A stretch of 14,014 nucleotides of DNA from Kiritimatiellia bacterium (GTDB taxonomy: Bacteria > Verrucomicrobiota > Kiritimatiellia > SLAD01), in assembly GCA_007128275.1 (NCBI GenBank), contig SKXR01000233.1, positions 1-14,014 of the forward strand, given 5' to 3'. The notes under the pieces are model-generated. The model was not told the origin of the DNA. It did no database searches and saw only the letters and a list, made by a program, of their open reading frames with translations. A program made the translations under genes and the position numbers. Position 1 is the stretch's first letter. Each line of letters starts with the position of its first letter. Positions 1 through 5,612 of the stretch are shown here, in pieces.

Positions 1-489
1 AGCGGCTTGCTCCAGTTGCGCGATGTCCAATTTACCCATCGTCACCATGGTGTTAAAGACGCGATCGGCTATTTCTGCGTCGGGTTGGTTCAGCAAGGCG
101 TCGATGTTTTCCGGCACCACTTGCCAGGTCACGCCATACTTGTCTTTCACCCAGCCGCATTGTCCCGGCTCGCTGCCCTCGGACAACCGTTCCCAAAACG
201 CGTCGATCTCGTCCTGTGACCGGCAGTATATGATGAAGGAGATGGCTTCGCTGAACTTGAACAGGGGGCCTCCGTTCAGGGCCAGTAATTCCTGGCCTTG
301 CAGCTCGAACGCGATTTCCTGGACACTGCCTTCAGGTCGACCGGCGATCAGTGAGGCCGCCTTGCCGTACCGCACGACGTCCTTGATTCGGCATCCTTCG
401 CCGCGTATCGCGGAGAAGACGGAAACATAGAAATTCACCGCCTCTTCGGCGTTGTCATCGAACCAGAGACAAGGGGTAATGGGTTTCAT
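1..489 (-). CDS. PhnB-like VOC family protein (3' end cut by window edge)
   Basis: The frame opens at an ATG at 489 and runs through base 1 without a stop, giving 163 residues. The start MKPITPCLWFDDNAEEAVNF and the later GQCGWVKDKYGVTWQVVP (residues 109-126) are typical of the PhnB-like branch of the glyoxalase/VOC superfamily, often misnamed 3-demethylubiquinone methyltransferase. Family members are about 155-170 residues, so only a few are probably missing. A purine-rich GGAAGAGGAAG lies just upstream of the start. The gene follows the DGPF gene on the same strand by 130 bp, with no recognisable promoter between them, so cotranscription is likely. VOC proteins of this type are frequent neighbours of DGPF/ECF sigma clusters. 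Substrate and reaction are unknown. Confidence 0.88.
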   Translation of the reverse strand, partial: MKPITPCLWFDDNAEEAVNFYVSVFSAIRGEGCRIKDVVRYGKAASLIAGRPEGSVQEIAFELQGQELLALNGGPLFKFSEAISFIIYCRSQDEIDAFWERLSEGSEPGQCGWVKDKYGVTWQVVPENIDALLNQPDAEIADRVFNTMVTMGKLDIAQLEQAA

Positions 490-551
490 GCGTTCTTCCT
501 CTTCCGAATTCTTTCTGGGCTTTTTCATTGCTTTGGTTTGACTGCTCGGCG

Positions 552-627
552 TCGCGTAGCTCCGCCCTCCATTCAATAGCAAGACCACTGGCCGCTTATC
601 CCGCCGATGGAGGGTCGAGCTATGCGA
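552..627 (-). repeat. Imperfect inverted repeat at the 3' end of the DGPF gene
   Basis: Arms 552-572 and 607-627 match in inverted orientation at 18 of 21 positions, with a 34 bp loop. The right arm contains the TAG stop of the DGPF gene (620-622). There is no T-run, so it is not a classical intrinsic terminator. It may be a dispersed palindromic repeat or an mRNA-stabilising structure between the DGPF and VOC genes. Confidence 0.5.
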
Positions 628-1012
628 GACCTTCCTGTGCCTGGTCCGCACACAGCTCATTGATTTCCTCATCCGCCGGGCGAATCTCCCACGTGGCGCC
701 GTGTCCAAGCGACGGATGTTTAGACATCACCTGGATCGCCTGGTTCAGATCCTTGGCCTCCAGAATGATGATACCCCCCAACTGTTCTTTTGTTTCGGCG
801 AACGGTCCGTCTGTGATCACCAGCTTGCCGCTCTTCTGCCGTAAGGTGGTGGCCATGCGTACGCTTTGCAGCGCTTCGCCTCCGACGTAATGCCCGTTCT
901 GACGCATTTCGCGGTCGTACGCGAGACAGTCGTCGATGAAGGCCTTCTGCTCATTCGCCGAGAGGCCGTCCCAGCGTTTTTCTTCCAGATAACCCAAGCA
1001 TATGTATTTCAT
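620..1012 (-). CDS. YCII-related DGPF-domain protein
   Basis: This 130-residue protein has the hallmark DGPF motif at residues 68-71, within VITDGPFAETKEQLGG, followed by a hydrophobic IIILEA strand. It is the single-domain ferredoxin-like fold of the YCII/DGPF family (PF03795). These proteins are small and cytosolic and have no established reaction. The ATG at 1012 is chosen because GGAGGAAAGG lies just upstream. A longer frame to 1216 would overlap the sigma factor gene and skip this site. The gene is 80 bp downstream of the ECF42-type sigma gene, and a sequence matching that group's promoter lies in the gap. It is the expected direct target and partner of the sigma factor. Confidence 0.93.
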   Translation of the reverse strand: MKYICLGYLEEKRWDGLSANEQKAFIDDCLAYDREMRQNGHYVGGEALQSVRMATTLRQKSGKLVITDGPFAETKEQLGGIIILEAKDLNQAIQVMSKHPSLGHGATWEIRPADEEINELCADQAQEGLA

Positions 1013-1048
1013 GTCCTTTCCTCCATATTGTTGTGTCTTCACTAAATG

Positions 1049-1075
1049 GTCGTTCGGCGGAATCCAAGATCGACA
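1049..1075 (-). promoter_or_regulatory. Predicted ECF42 sigma-dependent promoter of the DGPF gene
   Basis: On the minus strand TGTCGA (1075-1070) is followed after exactly 17 bp by CGAC (1052-1049). From memory, the published ECF42 consensus is TGTCGA at -35 and CGA/TC at -10. Transcription would start near 1042, about 30 bases before the DGPF start codon. No other TGTCGA was seen upstream of the VOC gene. Confidence 0.7.
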
Positions 1076-1092
1076 TGCGATGCAAAGAATAA

Positions 1093-2349
1093 TCAGACCC
1101 CATCCAGCGTCTTCAGCTTTTCCTGTAAAAACCGCCGTTCCGTCTCCTGCTGCACCAGATCCAGTGCTCGGAAATAGGCCGTGCGCGCTTTGTCGATTCG
1201 GCCGAGGCGGCGGCACAGGTCGGCCCGCGCGGAGTAGGCGAGGTGGTAATCCGAGAGGTCGCCGCGACCCAAGATATCGTCGATCAACGCAAGGCCGGCC
1301 GCGGGGCCGTCGTGCATGGCGACGGCGACGGCACGGTTCAACTCCACGACGGGCGACGGATGGATGCGCAGCAGCAGGTCGTACAGCTCCACGATACGGC
1401 CCCAGTCGGTTTGGTCGGGCGACGGAGCCGATGCGTGGGTGGCCGATATGGCCGCTTGGAGGGTATACGGCCCGAAAGAGCCGCCGGTCGTCGCGCGGCC
1501 CAACAGCGCAATGCCTTCGGCAACCAGGGTCCGGTCCCAGCGCGTACGGTCCTGATCCTCCAGCAGGATCAAGTCGCCCGATAGCGACGTGCGCGCGTCG
1601 CGCCGCGATTCGTGCAGGAGCATCAGTGCGAGCAGGCCCATGACTTCGGGATCCGGAAGGAGCTTCATGAGCAGGCGGCCCAAACGGATGGCTTCGCCGG
1701 AGAGGTTGGCCCGGGTGAGCGTGTCGCCCGCGGTGGCGGAATAGCCCTCGTTGAAGATCAGGTAGATCACGTGCAGGACGGCGTCGAGGCGTTCCGGGAT
1801 GTCCTCCTTCGACGGCACCTCATACGGGATGCGTGCTTCGCGAATCTTGGCTTTCGCGCGCACGACGCGTTGCGCGAGGGTGGATGGCGTGGTGAGGAAG
1901 GCGCGCGCGATTTCTTCCGTGGTCAAACCGCAGAGCTCGCGCAAGGTCAGCGCAATGCGCGCTTCGGGCGTTAGAGCCGGATGGCAGCACGTGAAGATTA
2001 AGCGCAATTCGTCGTCCTCGATTTCGTCATCGCTCGGCGGAGCGGGCGGGGCGGGCGTCGTCGCAATTTGTTCCGCCAGCTCGGTGACTTTCTCTTTATG
2101 TTGCGTACGCCGCCGTATCTGGTCGATGGCCTTGAAGCGGCCCGTAGAGATCAGCCACGCGCGCGGATTGGCGGGTATCCCTGTCTGCGGCCATTGTTCC
2201 ATGGCGATTGCAAAGGCATCATGCAGGGCGTCCTCGGCCAGATCGAAATCGCCGAGCAGGCGAATCAGCGTCGCGAGAATCCGGCGCGATTCGGACGCGT
2301 AGATTTCGTCGAGCACGGAGCGGACGCGTTCTGGGGGAACTTTCGTCAT
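1093..2349 (-). CDS. ECF RNA polymerase sigma factor, ECF42-type with long C-terminal extension
   Basis: The protein is 418 residues, about twice a plain ECF sigma factor. Region sigma-2 spans roughly 20-85 (LAEDALHDAF, NPRAWLISTGRFKAIDQIRR) and sigma-4 roughly 115-175 (LTLRELCGLTTEEIARAFL, the -35 recognition helix-turn-helix). A C-terminal extension from about 185 to 418 contains the DUF6596-type segment HVIYLIFNEGYSAT and TPR-like helices near 320-410 (HPSPVVELNRAVAVA). This architecture and a DGPF neighbour define group ECF42, which has no membrane anti-sigma factor and is thought to be controlled through its own extension. None is encoded here. No Shine-Dalgarno sequence is visible before the ATG. 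The gene lies 41 bp after the propeller gene on the same strand. Confidence 0.94.
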   Translation of the reverse strand: MTKVPPERVRSVLDEIYASESRRILATLIRLLGDFDLAEDALHDAFAIAMEQWPQTGIPANPRAWLISTGRFKAIDQIRRRTQHKEKVTELAEQIATTPAPPAPPSDDEIEDDELRLIFTCCHPALTPEARIALTLRELCGLTTEEIARAFLTTPSTLAQRVVRAKAKIREARIPYEVPSKEDIPERLDAVLHVIYLIFNEGYSATAGDTLTRANLSGEAIRLGRLLMKLLPDPEVMGLLALMLLHESRRDARTSLSGDLILLEDQDRTRWDRTLVAEGIALLGRATTGGSFGPYTLQAAISATHASAPSPDQTDWGRIVELYDLLLRIHPSPVVELNRAVAVAMHDGPAAGLALIDDILGRGDLSDYHLAYSARADLCRRLGRIDKARTAYFRALDLVQQETERRFLQEKLKTLDGV

Positions 2350-2366
2350 GGCGATTGAATGTGAAG

Positions 2367-2400
2367 AAAACGCCTGCTGTCTTTCAACACCTACGGCAGG
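2367..2400 (-). terminator. Possible weak terminator after the propeller gene
   Basis: On the minus strand a 7 bp stem with one mismatch (2400-2394 with 2379-2373) is followed by CG and a TTTT run (2370-2367). The stem includes the stop codon of the propeller gene. It would separate that gene from the sigma factor gene starting at 2349. The stem is short, so this is tentative. Confidence 0.3.
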
Positions 2401-3593
2401 AAAAGGCCCCGATGCAGGAAACCGAGGGCGTTGTTGTTGAGATACCAGGCAATGGCCGGTTGGCCGTTTGGCGCGAAGGCGAGCGAGATGTGATTGACGC
2501 CGCCGATTTGTTCATGGACGGTTTGTTGAACCCAGCCGGAGCCGGTAGGTCGTACGAATCGGACGCCTTCGTTGGCCATGCCGTAGGCGACCGCGGGCTG
2601 GCCGTCCGGTCCGAAGGCGAGGGATGTGTAGTGTCCGACACCCGCGCCGCTATCCATCGTTTCCACATTCCAATTTGCCCCGTCGAATCGCGCCAATCGC
2701 ACGGCGTCGCTGATAAAATCCGCATACGCGATGGCGGGCCGGCCGTCCGGCCCGAAGGCGAGCGAGGCATAGGGTCCCATGCTGAACCCGTCATCCACCG
2801 TAACGGTTTCCCATGTGCTCCCATCGTAGCGGGAAAATCGCAGCGCATATTCGGATGGAAGACCGAAGGCAATCAGTTCCCGATGCGCCACGGCCGGATG
2901 TCCGTCGGGTCCGAACGCGAGCGAACTGTACTCGCCGCCCCCCGCGACAGAGGTGATATCCCAGCTTGTACCATTGAGTTGCGCAAAGCGCAGATTCGTG
3001 CCGCCTTGATAGGCGATGGCTGGTTGACCGTTGGGTGCGAACACAAGCGAGGAATAGCGTCCCGCCGTGCCGTTGTCATCCACGGTTTCAATGTCCCACG
3101 TGCTGCCGTTGAAACGCGCAAATTTCAGATTGCCTGCGCCGGCATAGTAATAGGCAATGGCCGGTTGGCCGTTTGGCGCGAAGGCGAGCGAACTGTGGAG
3201 CCCGGTCACGCCGTCGTCATCGATTGTTTCCGTGGTCCACATGGACCCCTCGAACCGGGAGAGGCGCAGGTCATCGCTGGAGCTGTTGTAATGCGCCACG
3301 GCGGGCAGTCCGTCGGGCCCGAACGCGAGGGAGGCGTACTCTCCATCGTTGGACGTATCGGATGCGACTGTGAATTGCCAAGGAAGGTCCATATGCGAAG
3401 CCATCATGTACAGCAAGGTGTCTTGCCGGTCTTCCAAGACATCAATCCGGTCGTAGATTTCCTGCAATGATTTCATGGACGGCCCGGGCGCGGCGGGCGG
3501 GTCCAGATCGCCTTGGGCGGATACGGTGGCGGTGGTCAGGCCGCATACCGTCGCGCTCATGAACAGACGACGTAGCTTTTCGTGAAACGTCAT
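2391..3593 (-). CDS. Secreted seven-repeat protein, predicted seven-bladed beta-propeller
   Basis: The 400-residue product starts with a Sec signal peptide (1-27, ending TTATVSAQ). A short heptad-like helix follows (39-66, KSLQEIYDRIDVLEDRQDTL), which could trimerise. The rest is seven copies of a 40-55 residue repeat. Each has a core like SLAFGPDGQPAVAY followed by LRFARFDGSTW and ETVDD; cores begin near residues 88, 135, 182, 224, 277, 324 and 370. The first strand (WQFTVAS, 72-78) and last strand (LGFLHRG, 390-396) are complementary halves of one repeat, as in velcro closure of a propeller. The ATG at 3593 has GAGGGAGAA upstream; earlier in-frame codons lack this. Related repeats occur in many exported bacterial proteins of unknown function, so ligand and role are unknown. 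Confidence 0.85.
   Translation of the reverse strand: MTFHEKLRRLFMSATVCGLTTATVSAQGDLDPPAAPGPSMKSLQEIYDRIDVLEDRQDTLLYMMASHMDLPWQFTVASDTSNDGEYASLAFGPDGLPAVAHYNSSSDDLRLSRFEGSMWTTETIDDDGVTGLHSSLAFAPNGQPAIAYYYAGAGNLKFARFNGSTWDIETVDDNGTAGRYSSLVFAPNGQPAIAYQGGTNLRFAQLNGTSWDITSVAGGGEYSSLAFGPDGHPAVAHRELIAFGLPSEYALRFSRYDGSTWETVTVDDGFSMGPYASLAFGPDGRPAIAYADFISDAVRLARFDGANWNVETMDSGAGVGHYTSLAFGPDGQPAVAYGMANEGVRFVRPTGSGWVQQTVHEQIGGVNHISLAFAPNGQPAIAWYLNNNALGFLHRGLFLP
2447..2486. repeat. 40 bp exact direct repeat, copy 1 (blade 7 of propeller gene)
   Basis: This 40 bp stretch is identical to 3152-3191. Both encode the core of a propeller repeat (SLAFAPNGQPAIA on the minus strand). Identity across synonymous positions, unlike the other repeats, points to recent duplication or gene conversion. 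Confidence 0.9.
3152..3191. repeat. 40 bp exact direct repeat, copy 2 (blade 2 of propeller gene)
   Basis: Identical to 2447-2486. It encodes the core of the second propeller repeat, five repeats away from its twin. Confidence 0.9.
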
Positions 3594-3635
3594 CGATTCT
3601 CCCTCTCTTGCCTTATTCAGTGAAAGCACTATGCA

Positions 3636-3663
3636 AGCATAGGATCTCCCCTATGTCGGTCAA
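3636..3663 (-). promoter_or_regulatory. Candidate housekeeping promoter of the propeller gene
   Basis: On the minus strand TTGACC (3663-3658) and TATGCT (3641-3636) are separated by 16 bp. The -10 box overlaps a small inverted repeat, ctatgc-aa-gcatag (3629-3642). The transcript would start near 3629, giving a leader of about 36 bases. Confidence 0.45.
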
Positions 3664-3771
3664 GAATATAAGGATCTATATCGATGATTCGCGGCTGCCA
3701 GGGCATTCCAACTAATCTCGTAACCGTCGTCGTTAGTCGGTGGAGTGAAGCCCAACGAACGTTCCACGCAT

Positions 3772-3791
3772 CCACGGCCTAACGGCTGTGG
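3772..3791. repeat. Hairpin in a probable dispersed palindromic repeat
   Basis: An 8 bp stem (3772-3779 with 3784-3791, one G-T pair) closes a TAAC loop. It sits 14 bp past the stop of the exported-protein gene at 3805, within a palindrome-rich stretch (about 3715-3800). It could act at the 3' end of that mRNA, but no T-run follows on the minus strand. Confidence 0.4.
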
Positions 3792-3804
3792 CTACCGTTT
3801 TATC

Positions 3805-4494
3805 TCAGTCGTGCTGGGACGCGTGTATGCGGGCCCACACCCTCGTAATGTTCTTGTAGCGTAGCATGATCGTCGCAGCCAGCTCCCGGCCCAAGCTTGC
3901 GCGGGTGTCGCTTTCATCGGGAGTGAGGTTCAACCAGCGAAGCGCGTCGCGGTGGACGTGCAGGACGTTCGGGATCTCGGACGCGTCCAGATTCGGTGTA
4001 TACTGAAACCACACGCGGATGTTCGTGTCTTGAAGCAGGGGATGCGCGGTTTCGACGTCAGCCAAAATGAACCCGTAAAACTCGTCGAAATGATCGGCCT
4101 CGAATACGGAGCGAGATAAGACGACGAATGGGACGGTGGGGCGGGGTTCCAACTCGAAACGCACTTCCAGCCGTTCCAATCCCGGATAGTATTCCCGTAG
4201 ATGCCGGTTCAGGTTGCGGTTTACGATCTCAAAGTAATCCGTCGTGTTCGCATAGGACTCCAGAAAGGCCAGCGCCGTTTCCATGAGCGCTTCCTCGCCG
4301 GGGATCGATGTGCCTTCGGCGACGAAGTAATGCAACTCCAGCTTCAGCGTCACCCCGCCTTGATGGTCCATGGCGATGTCGGAACGCGTAACGGTATGGC
4401 CCTTTTCCGGCAAGGTGTCCGGCCCGCCGAGGACCGGAAGGGCGAAAGGCAATGCGCACAACAAAAGCGAGCAGATATGGCGGACGGGTTTCAT
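3805..4494 (-). CDS. Exported protein of unknown function
   Basis: I do not recognise this 229-residue protein. It begins with a Sec signal peptide (MKPVRHICSLLLCALPFALP, cleavage near residue 24). The mature part alternates predicted strands and helices: a strand at VTLKLELHYFVA, a helix at ALMETALAFLESYAN, another around IVNRNLNRHLREYYP, and a strand pair at RLEVRFELEPRPTVPFVVL. No lipobox, catalytic motif or transmembrane anchor is visible, so it is probably periplasmic or secreted. The ATG at 4494 is preferred over one at 4506 because GGAG lies 8 bases before it. It reads toward the propeller gene on the same strand, 211 bp away, but that gene has its own candidate promoter, so an operon is doubtful. 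Confidence 0.75.
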   Translation of the reverse strand: MKPVRHICSLLLCALPFALPVLGGPDTLPEKGHTVTRSDIAMDHQGGVTLKLELHYFVAEGTSIPGEEALMETALAFLESYANTTDYFEIVNRNLNRHLREYYPGLERLEVRFELEPRPTVPFVVLSRSVFEADHFDEFYGFILADVETAHPLLQDTNIRVWFQYTPNLDASEIPNVLHVHRDALRWLNLTPDESDTRASLGRELAATIMLRYKNITRVWARIHASQHD

Positions 4495-4506
4495 GTGTTT
4501 CTCCAT

Positions 4507-4786
4507 TCTTCGTTTAACGATGACCGTGTATTTGGATACTAGGTCCGGGAGATGGCGGCTGCGACATTATTATCCAAACAGCGCCTGCGAAAAGAAACGA
4601 ACGGAATCGTTGTCAGGGGCGGCACCATCGAAAGCGCGCCGGGTAACGCCATAAAACAATGTACAGGGAGGGTGAACATGAAGAGCATTGATCCCGATCG
4701 GGAAGCGTCGTCGCTCCGCACTGTCGCCGCATTCCAAAGCGCTTCGCGCAGAGAGAATGAAAGATGAGCGGACGCAAGGTCTTGCG
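4507..4786. other. Intergenic region with palindromes, no convincing gene
   Basis: This gap between the exported-protein gene and the toxin gene holds a perfect 12 bp palindrome, tcccgatcggga (4692-4703), and, read on the minus strand, a stretch (about 4700-4750) resembling palindromic intergenic elements I associate with verrucomicrobial genomes. That resemblance is from memory. Short open frames here lack protein-like composition. Confidence 0.4.
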
Positions 4787-4788
4787 TC
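4771..4788 (-). terminator. Perfect hairpin at the end of the toxin gene
   Basis: Arms gacgcaag and cttgcgtc (4771-4778 and 4781-4788) are perfectly complementary and overlap the toxin stop codon (4787-4789). On the minus strand the following bases are pyrimidine-rich without a true T-run, so termination is possible but not certain. Confidence 0.35.
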
Positions 4789-5206
4789 ATGAGGAGGAGA
4801 TATGGAGCACCTGCACGCGCAGATCGCGCACTTGCCGGTAATGGCGTTCGTCGTGGAGGCCGACGAGGACGCCAAATCCGGTGGCTCTGGCCGTGGCGGC
4901 TACGGCGATATCGTTTTGAGGAATCAGGGTTCCTGCGGCGCTGAGCTCCGAGTAGATGTCGGCGTAATGCTCGGCAACTTGCGGCGTGAAGGGTTCGATT
5001 TGAGTGACGGAGCGCAGTGCTTCGAGTCGCGCCCGTCGCTGGGCGGCCTGCCGGGACGTTGCCGCGAGACGTACGCCGATGAGTGCCTCAGCCCAAACGA
5101 TGGCTGGGATCACAATGACTTCGTCGGGGGACAGGTCAACCTGTTCATCCGCAGCTTGGGCGCGCTCCCATGCAACAAGCGCCGAGGTGTCGAGAATCAG
5201 TCCCAT
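4787..5206 (-). CDS. PIN-domain ribonuclease toxin (VapC-like)
   Basis: This 139-residue PIN-domain protein carries the four acidic residues that bind Mg2+ in VapC-type RNases: D6 (LILDTSAL), E40 (IVWAEALIG), D99 (IPQNDIAVAATA) and D119 (GLHDERHY). Family members cleave RNA, often tRNA or rRNA, in the cytosol and are held inactive by a cognate antitoxin. The start codon at 5206 overlaps the end of the antitoxin gene by 10 bp, so the two are translationally coupled, as is usual for such modules. All key residues are present, so the toxin is probably functional. The RNA target cannot be predicted. Confidence 0.93.
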   Translation of the reverse strand: MGLILDTSALVAWERAQAADEQVDLSPDEVIVIPAIVWAEALIGVRLAATSRQAAQRRARLEALRSVTQIEPFTPQVAEHYADIYSELSAAGTLIPQNDIAVAATARATGFGVLVGLHDERHYRQVRDLRVQVLHISSS

Positions 5207-5457
5207 GGATTTTGCAACGGTTTATCTGACCGATTGACTGCGTCCAGGTCATCCGCGAACGCGGGATCCAGCGGCAAGCCCTTTACCGCGCGGCATAAGT
5301 CGCCCCACGTCGCTGTGCCCGAGCCGATGGCAGGTGATAACTCGGCGACGGGTTTTTCGTTCTTGGTGAGCACAAAATGCTCATTCCTGAACCGCACCCG
5401 CGCGAGGTAGTCCCCCAAGTGTCGCGCAGCGTCGGTGGCTGTTATTACTGTCTTCAT
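5197..5457 (-). CDS. Phd/YefM-family antitoxin
   Basis: The 86-residue protein begins MKTVITATDAARHLGDYLAR and continues VLTKNEKPVAELSPA, the standard Phd/YefM DNA-binding N-terminus. The C-terminal half (about 48-86) is the expected toxin-wrapping tail. In the family the protein neutralises the toxin and represses its own promoter. The ATG at 5457 is chosen over an upstream TTG at 5463 because the predicted transcription start lies at about 5458. The resulting mRNA would be nearly leaderless, and no Shine-Dalgarno sequence is present. Pairing a Phd/YefM antitoxin with a PIN toxin is common, although VapB-type partners are more familiar. Confidence 0.92.
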   Translation of the reverse strand: MKTVITATDAARHLGDYLARVRFRNEHFVLTKNEKPVAELSPAIGSGTATWGDLCRAVKGLPLDPAFADDLDAVNRSDKPLQNPWD

Positions 5458-5493
5458 ACGCAATAATGTACTTTACACAATTGCGTATGTCAA
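5455..5493 (-). promoter_or_regulatory. Promoter and perfect inverted-repeat operator of the toxin-antitoxin operon
   Basis: On the minus strand TTGACA (5493-5488) and TACATT (5470-5465) are 17 bp apart. A perfect 10 bp inverted repeat, catacgcaat (5455-5464) and attgcgtatg (5480-5489), with a 15 bp centre, encloses the spacer and -10 box and includes the antitoxin start codon. Binding of an antitoxin dimer or toxin-antitoxin complex here would block polymerase directly. Confidence 0.75.
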
Positions 5494-5513
5494 AAGAAAT
5501 GATTGGAGGACAG

Positions 5514-5578
5514 GTGTGCTGGCACCCGGCCAGAGACACGCAGGGCCAGAGACACGCAGACACGCAGGGCCAGACACC
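5514..5578. repeat. Palindromic tandem-repeat element (REP-like)
   Basis: The unit ggccagagacacgca occurs at 5528-5542 and 5544-5558 (period 16), and a partial copy follows. The block is flanked by near-inverted ends, ggtgtgctggc (5514-5524) and gccagacacc (5569-5578). It resembles REP or BIME-type elements mobilised by RAYT transposases; no such transposase is in the window. Confidence 0.6.
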
Positions 5579-5612
5579 ATAACGTAACCCGTTGATTTCC
5601 AAGGGTGGCAAG

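Noticed and set aside
1013..1216. N-terminal extension of the DGPF protein
   Set aside because: It overlaps the sigma gene and bypasses a good ribosome binding site before ATG 1012.
2208..3470. 420-codon plus-strand open frame over the propeller gene
   Set aside because: It is antisense to a repeat gene, has repetitive arginine-rich composition mirroring the propeller repeats, and no ribosome binding site. The minus-strand frame has a signal peptide and regular repeats.
4678..4767. 29-codon plus-strand reading frame with a GGGAGG sequence upstream
   Set aside because: It lies in a palindrome-rich intergenic stretch, and the peptide shows no protein-like pattern. It would need ribosome profiling to revive.
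5528..5578. Possible CRISPR array
   Set aside because: The units are 15-16 bp and nearly contiguous without spacers, and no cas genes are present.
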